64,000 bases of DNA. Origin: Lucinisca nassula (lineage: Eukaryota; Mollusca; Bivalvia; Lucinida; Lucinidae). Shown piece after piece: positions 31,648 to 42,700 of the stretch. Every line of letters begins with the position of its first letter. Positions within the stretch are counted from its first letter, which is position 1. The notes under the pieces are model-generated. The model saw nothing but the letters and a program-made list of their open reading frames with translations, did no database searches and was not told the origin of the DNA. The stretch spans positions 48,149,143-48,213,142 of the forward strand of contig OY757026.1 of the NCBI GenBank assembly GCA_963580285.1. Direction: 5' to 3'. A program made the position numbers and the translations under genes.

Positions 31648-34565
31648 CAAGAGGCCCATGGGCCACAATGCTCACCAGAACTCAGGAGGACACTGCCCAC
31701 TGGCAGCCATGTATGGTTTCAGGTTTTAATTTATTGATTATAAAGTCTCCCAAACAAACCCCCATTTCAAAATGAGCACCCATGTGGACTCTGTATCTGA
31801 AATATTAGGCCTTTTATGAGGAGGAAGGATGAGACATGGACCCAACAGAGCCCTGAATGGTATCACTGAATCCATCTTATCATAAAGCACATGAATATAT
31901 ATGGTTTAGGGGTTGGGATGTGTACTGTTCCTGAGATATAAGGCCTTTTAAGCTGCGAAGGGGTTGGAGCATAGCCCTGGCAGACCCCAGGAAAGCCAAG
32001 ATTGTTGTCACTGAATGTGTCTTATAATAAGGACCAAGAAAATATATTGTTTAGGGGTGGGGATATGAACAGTTTCCAAGATATGAGGCCCTCTTATGAA
32101 ATGATGAGGAGAGGAATGGCCCCTGTGGACCACCAAGTTTGTGTGACTGAATGTGTCTAATCATAAGAAACAATAATATATATGATTATGAGGTGGGGAT
32201 CTTAATGGTGTCTGAGATATATGGCCTTTTATGAAGTAGAGGCGTGGGCCATGGCATCAGCATGTTGCCCTAGCACATAGACGCATTGATGTGAGTGAAT
32301 GAGTCTTATTATAGGGAACACAAATATACATATTTTAGGGGTGGGGATCTGAACAGTTTCTGAGATATATTGCATTTTATGAAGTGGAAGGGTGGGGCAC
32401 AGCCCCAGCACACCCCCAGAGACCCCTAGGTTGGTATCACTGAATGTGTCTCATCATAAGGAACAAGAATATATATGGTTTAGGGGTGGGGGTTCTGAAT
32501 GGTTTCTGAGATATTGAGCCTTTTACAAAGTGGAGGGGGTTGGGCATGGCCCGGGCACATCCCAGAGGACCCCCAGGTTGGTTTCAATGAATGCGTCTTA
32601 TCATATGAAACAAGAATATATATGGTTTTGGGATGGGGATCTGAATGGTTTCCGAGACGTATCACCTTTTATGAAGTGGAGTTGTGGGGCACAGCCCCCG
32701 TGCGGCCCGGGAGACCCTTAGATTGGTATCACTGAATGCCTCTTATCATAAGTAACAAGAATTTATATGCTTTAGGGGTGGGGATCTGAACTGTTTCTGA
32801 GATATTGGGCTTTTACTAAGTGCAGGGGGTGGGGCATAGCCCTGGCACATCCTAGGGGACCCCCAGATTGGTGTCACTGAATGCGTCTTTTCATAAGAAA
32901 CAAGAATATACATGGTTTTGGGGATGGGGATCTGAAGGGTTTCCGAGATATATCACCTTTTATGAAGTGGAAGGTTGGGGCATAGCCCTGGTGCGGCCTG
33001 GGAGATCCTTAGGTTGATATCACTGAATGCATCTTAACATAAGGAACAAGAATTTATATGGTTTAGGGGTGGGGATCTGAACGGTTTCTGAGATATTGGG
33101 CCTTTTATGAAGTGGAGGGGTCGGGCATAGCCCCCGTGCGGCAAGGGAGACCCTAAGGTTGGTATCACTGAATGCGTCTTATCATAAGGAACAAGAATTT
33201 AAATGGTTTAGGGGTGGGGATCTGAACGGTTTCTGAGATATTCAGCCTTTTACGAAGTGGAGGGGGTGGGGCATAAGCCCGACCACATCCTAGGGGACCC
33301 TCAGATTGGTGTCACTGAATGCGTCTTATCATAAGAAACAAGAATATAATATAGTTTAGGGGTGGGGATCTGAATGGTTTCTGAGATATATGGCATTTAT
33401 GAAGTGGAAGGGTGGGGCATGGCCCCAGCGCACCCCAGAGAGACCCCAATGTTGGTATCACTGAATGTGTCTTATCATAAGGAACAAGAATATATATGGT
33501 TTAGGGGTGGGGATCTCAATGGTTTCTGAGATAAATGGCATTTTATGAAGTGGAGGGGGTGGGGCATGTCCCCGGCACATCCCGGGGGGACCCCAAGGTT
33601 GGTGTCACTTAATGCATCTTAGCATAAGGAACAAGAATATATATAGTTTAGGGGTGGGGATCTGAATGGTTTCTGAGATAAATGGCATTTTATGAAATAG
33701 AGGGGGTAGGGCATGTCCCCAGCACATCCCGGGGGACCCCCAGGTCGGTGTCACTTAATACATCTTATCATAAGGAACAAGAATATATATGGTTTAGAGG
33801 TTGGGATCTGTAAGGTTTCTGAGATATAAGGCATTTTATGAAGTGGAGGGGGCGGGGCATGGCCCCGGCACAACCTAGGGGACCCCCAGGTTGAAATAAA
33901 ATCATATGGCTGAGAGAAGTTTACTCAAGGAACATGTTTATGTAAGTTTTGTAAAAATATCTGCAATGACTTGGCAGTAAATGCCATTTTTCAGTTTTCC
34001 CCATTATAAGTCAATGTAAACTCTAAGTTGCCATAGCAACAAAACTAAAAGGCCAAATTTCATAAAAAACACAAAACCTGTAAAGGCAAATATGGTGAAT
34101 ATTTTCATAAAGTCTCAGCCTTCTAGAGCATATGGTTTCTGAGGAGATGATTTTTTAAGTATTTTTTGTCTATTTTTTGCATTTTGGTTTCCATGGCAAC
34201 CAATAAAAATGAGCAGAAAGCTTAAAATCATACAGCAGATAGTAGATTGCCTATGGAACATTTCTATGAAAGTTTTCTCAAAATATCTGCAGAGGCTTGG
34301 TAGTAAATGCCATTTTTCAATTTTCCCCATTATAAGTCTATGGAAACTACAAGTTGCCATAGCAACCAAACTAATGAGCCGATTTTGATAAAAAACACAA
34401 ACTTTCAATCCCCCAGCCCAAGGATGCTACAGATAAAATTTGGGCCCAATCGGCCCAGTGGTTTCAGAGGAGATGTCGTTTGAAAGTGTTGACGACGCAG
34501 ACGACGACGGACAACTGCCTATCCTAAAAGCTCCCCCGGAGCCTTCGGCTCTGGTGAGCTAAAAA
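31648..34565 (+). mobile_element. TRE-9: terminal-hairpin element with ~152-bp array
   Basis: Left hairpin AACAAGAGGCCCATGGGCCA then ATGCTCACC. About 12-14 units fill about 31870-33890, each with TCTTATCATAAGGAACAAGA, TATATGGTTTAGGGGTGGGG and TTTTATGAAGTGGAGGGG. A second module with TTGCCATAGCAACAAAAC / TTTCCATGGCAACCAATA and CCCCATTATAAGTC follows, then GACGACGCAGACGACGACGG and a right hairpin at 34529-34560 (inner GGAGCC-TTC-GGCTC, GGTGAGCT end), then AAAAA. The core is unrelated to the 167-bp arrays, yet the ends match. Frames in it are by-products. Confidence 0.75.
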
Positions 34566-36060
34566 GTGAGCAGCTTTGGCCCCTTTTTTAGCAAAAATAC
34601 CAGAGTATAAATTATTGTGCTTGCTAAAAGCTTTGACATTTCATCACTAAGAAGCTCTTTAACTGTTACTGCTTTGAAAAATTTGGGCCCAGACCTCAAC
34701 AGTAGAATTTTACTTCGCATTTGTGACCCAATCTGCAGCAGTAACAGACCTTAAGAGTAACCCATTTTGTATCTCTATAATCTTTGCCATATATATGACA
34801 AAAGATTGAGTGATTCAGAAATTAGGTGTGTGTGGTGGCATAAATGTCAGAAATTTTTTAGACAAAAATCTGAAACTTTTGCAAACCATAAAAGCCAGAT
34901 TTGCCAGTCTAACCTGGATCTGCACTGTTTACCAGTGTTTTAGGTTTTCCTATATACCATAAAACCCCTAAAAATTCAGACAATTTAAGGATTTGCTTTA
35001 TTTCTCATTGTCCAGCAAGGAGTCCAACAGTGTAGATCCTGATCAGACTGCTCATCTGCACTTTTTGCTTAGGCCTATCTGTGCCAATACTTAGGTTCAT
35101 TACGGTAAAATGGAATAAGATTTAATTTATCTCATAACCATCCTAACAGGTACCAAAATGTAAAGCATTTTTGGGATTTTCATTGGCAGACTGGCTAGGG
35201 TGTGTTGACCTGATCAGTTTACATAACCACACTTTTCCTATGCACTCTTATACATAAGCATTAACCAGTGAATGGCATAACTGACCAATACCTTTGGTTG
35301 AATCAGCCCAAGGGAGAGAATATTTCACAGTCATATCTCGCCGGATCAGCATAAATCTGTGGTAATGATTCTAAGCAAAAAGTAGTCTGATCAGGATCTA
35401 CACTGCCAGTCGGAATGCACCTTTTTGGACCCTTTGCTGGATCATAGAACAAATTTTTCCAATTTTTTAGGATTTTTGTGGTAACCCTTGACTTGCTGTT
35501 CACAATCACAAGAACATACGACTGACTACTGAGGTATAGCACAGAGGTGATTCTAATGAGTCACATAACATGCATTTTCAAGATAAAGTTAGACAATTGT
35601 TCCGAATATACAGTAAAATTCCAAATACAGTAGCACTTCGATGGCTTGAACACTGATGGCTCATTTACCATGGCTGAGTCAAACCCATTCTTGTGTCCCG
35701 AGGGAATTTCTCCACATAAGAAAAAGTGAAGGTAATTAAGAAAATGTTCTCCTATTCTCTTGTAAATGTATGCTATGTGCACTCATTAGAATCACCTCTA
35801 TGAGGCGATTCTAATGAGTACACACAGCATACATTTTTATTATAGAACACCGAAAAGATGTCCCAAAATTAGCCCCATTATGCCTCCTGGCAGTAACACT
35901 CAGTGGCTCAACTACCCCAGTCTCGAACAGATTTTCATGGTCCCAAAGGTGTTCGAGCCATTGAAGTTCTACTGTATACAGTAAAATTCCTGTTTAAAGA
36001 CCAGCTCTGGGACTGTTCAAAAGTGGCCTATAAGACAATTACAGTGATATTCAAATTAAG
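34566..36060. repeat. Mixed MITE remnants, no gene seen
   Basis: Positions 34840-35105 and 35380-35480 carry the GATCAGACTG family. Positions 35550-35840 form a long foldback (ATTCTAATGAG...ATGCATTTT pairing with AATGTATGCTATGTGCACTC...GATTCTAATGAGTACACACA). 35985-36060 is a TA-type MITE scrap (ACAGTAAAATTCCTG, GGGACTGTTCAAAAGTGG). Nothing coding is supported. Confidence 0.5.
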
Positions 36061-36800
36061 ACTTACCTATGAGTAACATGTTGTTGTTGTACTGGGGTGC
36101 TTGTATTTAACATGACAATACATGTACAGTGATTGGCCCCCGCCCATCGGGGCTTGAAGAAATAGATGGGCTGCATGATGCTTCCACGCAGAGCTGAATC
36201 CTACCCTCAAACGAGTACTGGTAAACCGCTTAGATGATCTAAGTCTGCCCAGGCAAAGCAGTGCGAGTCGGCCCATCCATGCTTATAAACCCTATTGGTT
36301 TCACTGGGCGGCAGGGCTTGAGATGTCATTTCATCTCGATGTCGAGTAAAAGTCCCACAAAATTGGAAGCAACGTCTCCAAAATGACCTTTACAGTGTTG
36401 ACGGGGACGTTAAACCTCAAATCAAACAAACATGTACAGTGATATTCAAATTGAACCTTTAATAATACCTATGAGTAACATGTTGCTGTTGTACTGGAGA
36501 CGCAGGCTGTGTTGTCTCTTCACCGTGGGACTCTAGTGTTAAGTATGACAATACAGTGATATGCAAATTCAGCCTTTAATAATACCTATGAGTAACATGT
36601 TGCTGTTGTGCTGGAAATGTTGGCTGTGGTGTCTCTTCACAGTGGAACTCTTTGTTTAATAGGACAATACAGAGATATTCAAATCAAGACGTACCTATGA
36701 GTACCATGTCGCTGTTGTACTGTAAACGCTGGCTTTCGTCTATTCACAGTGGGACTCTAGTGTTTAAAATGACAATATGGTGATATTCCAGTTGAGACTT
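36061..36800 (-). repeat. Four partial tandem copies of a USP37 exon 3' end
   Basis: Minus-strand copies of the last ~75 bp of exon 37167-37003 plus part of the following intron, at about 36065, 36467, 36584 and 36693 (spacing 117 and 109 between the last three; the first pair is split by a SINE). Shared words: ACTAGAGTCCCAC, GAAGAGAC, CAGTACAACAGCAACATG. Each still ends near a GGT splice-donor-like sequence (CATAG|GTATTA). No acceptor or exon 5' part is present, so these are not whole exons. Confidence 0.8.
36134..36429 (+). mobile_element. SINE-like retroposon copy 8, perfect 14-bp target duplication
   Basis: Reference copy, 296 bp. Head TGGCCCCCGCCCATCGGGGC, tail GACGTTAAACCTCAAATCAA then ACAAA. 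Flanked by ACATGTACAGTGAT at 36120-36133 and 36430-36443, proof of insertion by target-primed reverse transcription. It splits the first exon-fragment copy. Confidence 0.95.
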
Positions 36801-36904
36801 ACCATATTTACCCTAAATGTTTCGACACCTCACCGCCTTACCATACTTGTTCAAAAATTTGGACAAGTACAATTAACTACCCATTGATGTGCCTTAAGAT
36901 AGCT

Positions 36905-36990
36905 GAATGAGTGGCAAACAGTGAAAACCCAGATGAGATGCCGCATTTTGCGGCATCTCATCTGGGTTTACACTGTTTGCTCAGGCCTGG
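36905..36990. repeat. Palindromic MITE core
   Basis: GGCAAACAGTGAAAACCCAG - ATGAGATGCCGCATTTTGCG - GCATCTCATCTGGGTTTACA: arms about 33 nt, just downstream (minus sense) of the exon at 37003. Same core as at 21180, 24080, 47340 and 56270. Confidence 0.75.
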
Positions 36991-37002
36991 TAACTACAGT
37001 AC

Positions 37003-37167
37003 CTTTGAGTAACATGTTGCTGTTGTACTGGAAAAGCCGGCTGTGTCGTCTCTTCACAGTGGGACTCTAGTGTTAGGTATAATGGTATCCTCACACTCTG
37101 CGCCATCTTAGTGTTCCTCAGTTGTGTCTGGTCATAACTGTACCGCTTCAGATGTATGATGAAAACC
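37003..37167 (-). CDS. USP37: USP37-like exon, HLKRY block
   Basis: 165 nt: one base, 54 codons, two bases; acceptor CTTTTTCAG, donor AAG|GTACTG. It begins VFIIHLKRYSYDQTQLRN, the conserved USP box in the palm region, followed by IPLYLTLESHCEE and PAFPVQQQHVTQ. The split Arg codon with the upstream exon gives RLPR-VFIIHLKRY as in USP37. Its 3' part is duplicated in the next intron (36061-36800). Confidence 0.93.
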
Positions 37168-37212
37168 CTGAAAAAGTAACACCATGACGATAAAACATCT
37201 AAGTGACAAAGT

Positions 37213-38907
37213 ACAGTAAAAGTCCTATATTAAGACCACCTTTAGAACTGTTCAAAAGTGGTCTGAAAGACCACTTTTGAACAGTCCCAAAGGTGGTCTC
37301 TCTTAAGAAGACACTAAGTGTAGAAAACACAAAGAAAGAATGACTGAAACCTTCTCAATAAGCTTTTACAAGAGGGCCCAGAGGGCCCTGGTTCGCTCAC
37401 CTGATCCAATGTATAACAAGTGGGCCCCGGGCAGGGTCAATTTTGGCCCCAGGGCTATAATTTGAACAATCTTGGTAGAGGTCCACAAGATGAAGCTTCA
37501 TATCGAATATGAAAGACCTGGGCTTTCTGGTTTCAGAGAAGAAGATTTTAAAGGTTTACCCTGCATATAGAAGTCTATGTAAAACAAGATTTTCCCTATA
37601 TAAGTCTATGTTAAACCAAAGGGCCCAGAAGCAGGGGCATTTTTGGCCCGAGGGCTATAATTTGAACAATCTTGGTAGAGGTCCACTAGCTGAAGCTTCA
37701 TAACAAATATCAAAGACCTAAGCCTTGTGTTTCAGAGAAGATGATTTTTAAAGATTTTCCCTATATAAGTCTATGTAAAACCAAAGGGCCACATGGCGGA
37801 GGCATTTTTGGTCTCAGGGCTATAATTTGAACAATCTTTATAGAGGTCCCCTAGCTGAAGCTCCATAACAAATATCGAAGACCTAAGCCTTGTGTTTTCA
37901 AAGAAGAAGATTTTTCAAGATTTTCCCTATATACATCTATGTAAAACCAAAGGGCCCCGGAGGGGGGGGGGGGGGGGGGGGGGGGGCATTTTTGGCCCCA
38001 GGGCTATAATTTGAACAATCTTGGTAGAGGTCCACAAGATGAAGCTTCATACCAAATATCAAAGACCTGGGCCTTGCAGTTTCAGAGAAGAAGATTTTTA
38101 AAGATTTTCCCTATATAAGCCCATGTAAAACCAAAGGGCCCCCGTGCGGGGGCATTTTTGGCCCCAGCACTATAATTTGAACAATCTTGGTAGGGGTCCA
38201 CTAGATGAAGCTTCATACCAAATATCAAAGACCTGGGCCTTGCGGTTTCAGAGAAGAAGTTTTTTAAAGATTTTCCCTATATAAGCCAATGTAAAACCAA
38301 AGGGTCCCCGTGCGGGGGCATTTTTAGCTCCAGCACCATAATTTGAACAATCTTGGTAGGGGTCCACTAGATGAAGCTTCATACCAAATATCAAAGACCT
38401 GTGCCTTGCGGTTTCAGAGAAGAAGATTTTTAAAGATTTTCCCTATATAAGCCCATGTAAAACCAAAGGGCCCCCGTGCGGGGGCATTTTTGGCCCCAGC
38501 ACTATAATTTGAACAATCTTGGTAGGGGTCCACTAGATGAAGCTTCATACCAAATATCAAAGACCTGGGCCTTGCGGTTTCAGAGAAGAAGATTTTTTAA
38601 GTTTGCGGTGAAAAAAATCTATTTTTGGCTACTGTGACCTATATGTGCAACGGACCGGAACCATTTGAACAACTTTGAAAGGGGACCACCTAAGGATCAT
38701 TCCTGTGAAGTTTGGTCAAAATAGGATCAGTGGTTTAGGAGGAGATGTCGTTTGAAGAAAAGTTTACGGACGGACGCACGGACGCACGCACGACGGACGA
38801 CGGACAAAAAGTGATCCCAAAAGCTCACCTTGTCACTACGTGACAGGTGAGCTAAAAAGTAGATTGGGTCTTAATTTTAGGTGGTCTTAATAGCGGAATT
38901 TTACTGT
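37213..38907. mobile_element. Tc1/mariner-type MITE interrupted by TRE-10
   Basis: TACAGTAAAAGTCCTATATT at the left and GGTGGTCTTAATAGCGGAAT then TTTTACTGTA at the right. Internal hairpin GAACTGTTCAAAAGTGGTCT / AGACCACTTTTGAACAGTCC. It breaks at AATAAGCTTTT (37370) and resumes AAAGTAGATTGGGTCTTAA (38858). An uninterrupted copy at 43583-43760 has AATAAGCATTTTAAAGCAGA at this point. Confidence 0.8.
37371..38857 (+). mobile_element. TRE-10: terminal-hairpin element, ~167-180-bp array
   Basis: Left end ACAAGAGGGCCCAGAGGGCC then CTCACCTGATCCA. Seven units with TATAATTTGAACAATCTTGG, GATGAAGCTTCATACCAAAT, GTTTCAGAGAAGAAGATTTT and TTCCCTATATAAG. Unique segment GCAACGGACCGGAACCATTT; microsatellite ACGGACGGACGCACGGACGC; right hairpin 38822-38853 (GTCAC-TAC-GTGAC inner stem), AAAAA. 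A 24-nt G run at about 37963-37986 may be mis-sized. Its array is the same type as in TRE-13, and its right end the same type as in TRE-4. Confidence 0.8.
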
Positions 38908-39068
38908 ACATTCGTTCATATATCTGAAACTGCTATTTTTCTGACGAAAATTTTTGATAGTTTCTTATTCATACTCTCAACATAGGTTATTGGTGCTCGT
39001 TAGAATGCTTCATAACCTAGGTCTAGGGGTAGAACTATGTAAAACAATGTATGGCCTTTGCTAGATTG

Positions 39069-39196
39069 TGTGTTTGTTTGAATTGGGGTTTAACATCCCC
39101 TTCAACACTACTAGGTCATTCTGGAGATGCTGCTTCCAATTTTGTGGGACTTCTACCTGACAATGAGATGAAATGACATCTCAAGCCCTGTCGCCC
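39069..39196 (-). mobile_element. SINE-like retroposon copy 9, truncated
   Basis: 3' half only (plus: GTTTGTTTGAATTGGGGTTT ... CTCAAGCCCTGTCGCCCA). The 3' part of 38940-39025 before it is a hairpin-MITE remnant. Confidence 0.8.
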
Positions 39197-39457
39197 AAGG
39201 ATACCATAATTTTCAAAGACAGTGAACCATAAAAATGTAGGTCAAGGTCAAATATGGATGCTTGCATTAATATTGCCATCCACAGAAGTACGTTTGTACC
39301 AAGTATCATTAATGAAGCTCTCCTCCTTCTTGAGAAACGGATTCTTACGTTAAGGTGGATGCAAATGTTGATGGCTTGATGGACAAACGGATGCAAAATC
39401 AGACTCCTGTTTCGCGCCATGCTCATAGCAGATGCGACAAAAAATGATCATAAATGG

Positions 39458-39715
39458 TTTAGTTTGAATTGAGGTTTAACATTTTGGAGACATTGCTTCC
39501 AATTTTGGGGGACTTTTACACAACATTGAGATGAAATTACATCTCAAGCCCTGTGGCCCAATGAAACCAACAGGGTTTATAAGCATGAACGGTCCGATTT
39601 GCACCCCTTTGCCTGGACAGGCTTTGATCCTCTAAGCGGTTTACCAATACTCTTGTGCGGCCGGTTTCAGCTCTGCAGGTATGCATTGTGTAGCCTATCT
39701 ATTTCTTCAAGCCCC
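39458..39715 (-). mobile_element. SINE-like retroposon copy 10, diverged
   Basis: Copy with a deletion in its tail part (TTGAGGTTTAACATTTTGGAG). Ends in CTTCAAGCCCC against the TTAA of the next MITE. The stretch 39197-39457 shows nothing recognised. Confidence 0.8.
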
Positions 39716-39929
39716 TTAACCCTTGTTCTGCTGAGCCCGGATATGCCTTTTCTTTGAAACAATGTAGATCCAGATCAGATGGCTTCTGAAGAAGCCATCT
39801 GATCAGGATCTACATTGTTTGTCATTCAGATTGTGAAATTTGTTGTAATAATTTCCTACAGTTAATCTGATTGGTTGATAATCGGTAGTGGGTGTAGCAT
39901 ATATGAATATTCAGCAGGACAAGGGTTAA
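39716..39929. mobile_element. TTAA-flanked MITE, CCCTTGT termini
   Basis: TTAA at 39716-39719 and 39926-39929. Terminal inverted CCCTTGTTCTGCTGA / TCAGCAGGACAAGGG. Palindromic core GATCAGATGGCTTCTGAAGA / AGCCATCTGATC. TTAA plus CCC termini resembles piggyBac-type MITEs. A relative is at 62645-62835. Confidence 0.8.
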
Positions 39930-40018
39930 TAGCGGAATTTCACTGTACAGTTTGGATCCAGACAGACATGTTAATAATATAATGAGATGGTGTACTGCCT
40001 GTAACAAGTCGTGCTTAC

Positions 40019-40150
40019 CTGGGCAGTCTGGTAAATTTGTGGGTAACTTCTGACTTATTGTTACCACATTTCTCACAGGTATATTCTATCCCCTCTTTCT
40101 TGAAGAAAATACTGAGACTATCTTGAAGAGACCGTGGAGTCACGAAGTCC
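40019..40150 (-). CDS. USP37: USP37-like exon, second CXXC of the fingers
   Basis: 132 nt: one base, 43 codons, two bases; acceptor TTTTGTTGCAG, donor CAG|GTAAGC. It reads TPRSLQDSLSIFFKKEGIEY then TCEKCGNNKS and VTHKFTRLP. YTCEKCG is the second CXXC of the USP finger subdomain zinc site; PRSLQDSL matches the USP37 PRSIQDSL. In phase on both sides. Confidence 0.95.
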
Positions 40151-40184
40151 CTGCAACAAAACATACCGACCATAATAATTTGTA

Positions 40185-40311
40185 AGTAAGTGTTTGAGTT
40201 TAACGTCTAACTAACAGCTAAGGTCATACAGAGACGGGACCCTGGTTTAAAGACTCATCCAAAAGTCTGGAGAAGCCCTGGATCGATCCTGCGACCCCTG
40301 GTTTACAAGGC
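40185..40311 (-). mobile_element. tRNA-derived SINE, partial
   Basis: Minus-strand copy lacking the tRNA-like head: GTCATACAGAGACGGGACCC, GACTCATCCAAAAGTCTGG, GATCGATCCTGCGACCCCTG. Confidence 0.75.
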
Positions 40312-40538
40312 GTATAATTTGTGTAATAATAACAGAATGTGATAATTTGTCTTTATCATTTGACGTCGTTGTTATGCAGTGGATAAGGTTGTGTAATAAA
40401 TATACATCAAAACCTCTTTATAACACTATTAATGGGGTCCAAAGAAGAAACCATGTTAGTTAAACAACCATGTTATATCCAAACAATAATGTATAGATTA
40501 TATAGAAACATGACCATTTATGGTCATTTTTCTATATA

Positions 40539-40701
40539 GTGAGTGAGTGAGATTTAGTTTTACGTCCCACCAACAACTAAGGTCATACAGAGACGGGACC
40601 TCGGTTTAAAGACTCATCCGAAAGTCTGGAGAAGCCCGGGATCGATCCTGCAATCCCTGGTTTACAAGGCAAGTAGCATAACCACTGCGCCACAGGGGCT
40701 T
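40539..40701 (-). mobile_element. tRNA-derived SINE with perfect 14-bp target duplication
   Basis: Minus strand: GAAGCCCCTGTGGCGCAGTG (A-box region), GGATCGATCCC (B-box-like), tail of CTCA repeats. Flanked by CATTTTTCTATATA at 40525-40538 and 40702-40715. Confidence 0.92.
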
Positions 40702-40794
40702 CATTTTTCTATATAATCTATACATTTTTGGCGGGAACAAGTAACGTGGTCCATGTCAACCATGTCAACCATGCATTTTCTGTTGAACAAGTTG

Positions 40795-41010
40795 TCACTT
40801 TTTAAGGCAGAAAGATACAGTTTACAATGATCATATGATAAAAAGAATCTTACAATCTTGGTCATTTTATGTAAAAAGTTACAATCTTGGTCAATGATCA
40901 TATGATGAACAGAATCTTGCAATCTTGGTCATTTCATATGAAATTTACAATCTTGGTCATTTCATATGAAATTTACAATCTTGGTCATTTCATATAAAAT
41001 GTATGAAACT
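40795..41010 (+). repeat. Short tandem repeats 'TTACAATCTTGGTCATTT'
   Basis: Repeated phrase TACAATCTTGGTCATTTCAT with ATGAAAT spacers, most regular at 40940-41000 (period 31). Non-coding. Confidence 0.7.
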
Positions 41011-41215
41011 CACCAAAGGTTCTTTTTTTTAAATTTCATATTAAATGACCACTCGTGTAAGATTCTCTATCTCAATAATGACTATAGCCAATCTCAAATA
41101 AATGTGTGCTACCGTGTGTTCCAAGAGGGATGGAGAGATCAATTCTAGCTCTAAACTGCCTGTAAAAGAGGTTTAAGGAAGAAAACACTGCTGGTGGAGC
41201 CTTAGCACTGGCTTT

Positions 41216-41518
41216 GTTTATTTGTTTGATTTGAGTGAGGTTTTATGTCCCTGTCAACACTAAAGGTCATTTTGGAGACATTGCTTCCAATTTTGTGGGA
41301 CTTTTACCCGACATTGAGATGAAATGACATCTCAAGCCCCATCGCCCAACGCAACCAATAGGGTTTATAAGCATGGACGGTCCGACTCGCACCGCTTTGC
41401 CTGGGCAAACTTAGTTCCTCTAAACGGTTTACCAGTACTCGTGTGCGGGTCGGTTTCAGCTCTGCATGGAAGCATCATGCAGCCCATCTATTTCTTCAAG
41501 CCCCGATGGGCAGGGGCC
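41216..41518 (-). mobile_element. SINE-like retroposon copy 11
   Basis: Full-length on the minus strand (plus: TTTGATTTGAGTGAGGTTTT ... GCCCCGATGGGCAGGGGCC). Confidence 0.9.
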
Positions 41519-41583
41519 GTGCCTGCAAAAAGAGGTTTGAGACAGAAAGCACTGCTTGTGAAGCCTTAGCTCTGGCTTTGCAT

Positions 41584-42145
41584 AGCAACAGATGGGCTAA
41601 GTATTTTGTGATAATTGAAGAGTAGTTTTTGTCAATTCTCAAAAAAAAAAACATGTTGTGGGTACTTATTAGAACTGCCTCGGTGTGGAATCCTGTCTTG
41701 TCCTTTTATCTTTAGAAGTTTATAAAGAGAGCTTGTATGAGAGTGGTTCAGTCTTGTAGCATGTTGTTGGTAAACTTTCCCAGCCTCACATGCGTATAAT
41801 AATGTTGGCAGCACCATAGCTTAATGTCAAGTCTGATTCCAACTTGATCCCAATACTTCTATGTAGTAGGCCAAATGCTGCACTAGCTTTGACAATCCTG
41901 ACCCCGAGGTTATAAAACTTTTTTCATACTCAACTCACTTGTGAATGAAATTTGTTCTACTTATAAATTTTAAAATGCCAACAATTGTTGGCATTTTAAA
42001 ATTTATAAGCAGGACAAATAAAATTCTGTGCTGATCTGAGCATGAACATTACTTAAATTGATTGTATTTCAACATTTATGAGCATAAGAGATTTCATGCC
42101 CAACTGTGTTGGGCATGAAAAAAGTTCTATAATCTCGGGCCCAGG
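41584..42145. repeat. Foldback-MITE arm and A/T palindrome MITE
   Basis: 41584-41700 matches one arm of the foldback at 50590-50800 (GCTAAGTATTTTGTGATAAT). 41890-42145 is the CATGCTC/GAGCATG palindrome family (TTAAAATGCCAACAATTGTT-GGCATTTTAAA). 41701-41889 shows nothing recognised. Confidence 0.5.
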
Positions 42146-42207
42146 CATTGACTTTATGATCAATGTGCATAACTCTTGACAATGTTTCGAAGTTAGCTGA
42201 ACTTGTC

Positions 42208-42430
42208 TACATACTTGTGGGGTGCAGTGGTAAAGCATCGGATATGAGGTCAAGAGGTAGCCAGTTCAATCCCCGCAAGTGCCAAGTGTTGTTTCCTTTA
42301 GCAAGAGATTTTATCCACATTGCTTAGTACTGGTTCCTACCCAGGAAAAGAGGGCCACATGGAAGATTAGTACTAGTACTAAATGTTTTACCCTCTATAA
42401 ATAAGGTAGATTATTATTATTATTATTATC
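42208..42430 (+). mobile_element. tRNA-derived SINE, second family
   Basis: GGGTGCAGTGGTAAAGCATC (A-box region near 42220) and CCAGTTCAATCCCC (B-box near 42262), a unique body, and a TTATTATTATTATTA tail. Confidence 0.75.
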
Positions 42431-42589
42431 ATAACATAGGACACTTGAGTAACTGCACGTAGGCATGTAGTCAAAGTATGTCTAAATATGTTAATCAGGA
42501 TTGTTTTTCCAACCCAATAAAATTTTTAATGTCGGTGTAAGTATATATATCGGACTTGAGGTTTGCCTGCCATTTAAGAGAATACATAC

Positions 42590-42655
42590 TTTTGTTTTGG
42601 CAGATCCACAGATACATCATGGAACTGTTCAACTTTACTCACATCCTCTTGACAT
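42590..42655 (-). CDS. USP37: USP37-like exon, first CXXC junction and fingers
   Basis: 66 nt: one base, 21 codons, two bases; acceptor TTTTGTTTCAG, donor AA|GTATGT. CQEDVSKVEQFHDVSVDLPK; its Cys is the second Cys of the first CXXC (ITCLQCQED across the junction), a zinc ligand of the USP fingers. FHDVSVDLP is the conserved F-x-D-x-S-x-D-L-P block. Confidence 0.93.
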
Positions 42656-42700
42656 CTGAAACAAAATAAACAGAAACTTCTTTAAAAGCTTTATATTAAC

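Noticed and set aside
42219..42275. tRNA gene from A/B-box-like words
   Set aside because: No cloverleaf closes; it is the head of a SINE with a TTA tail.
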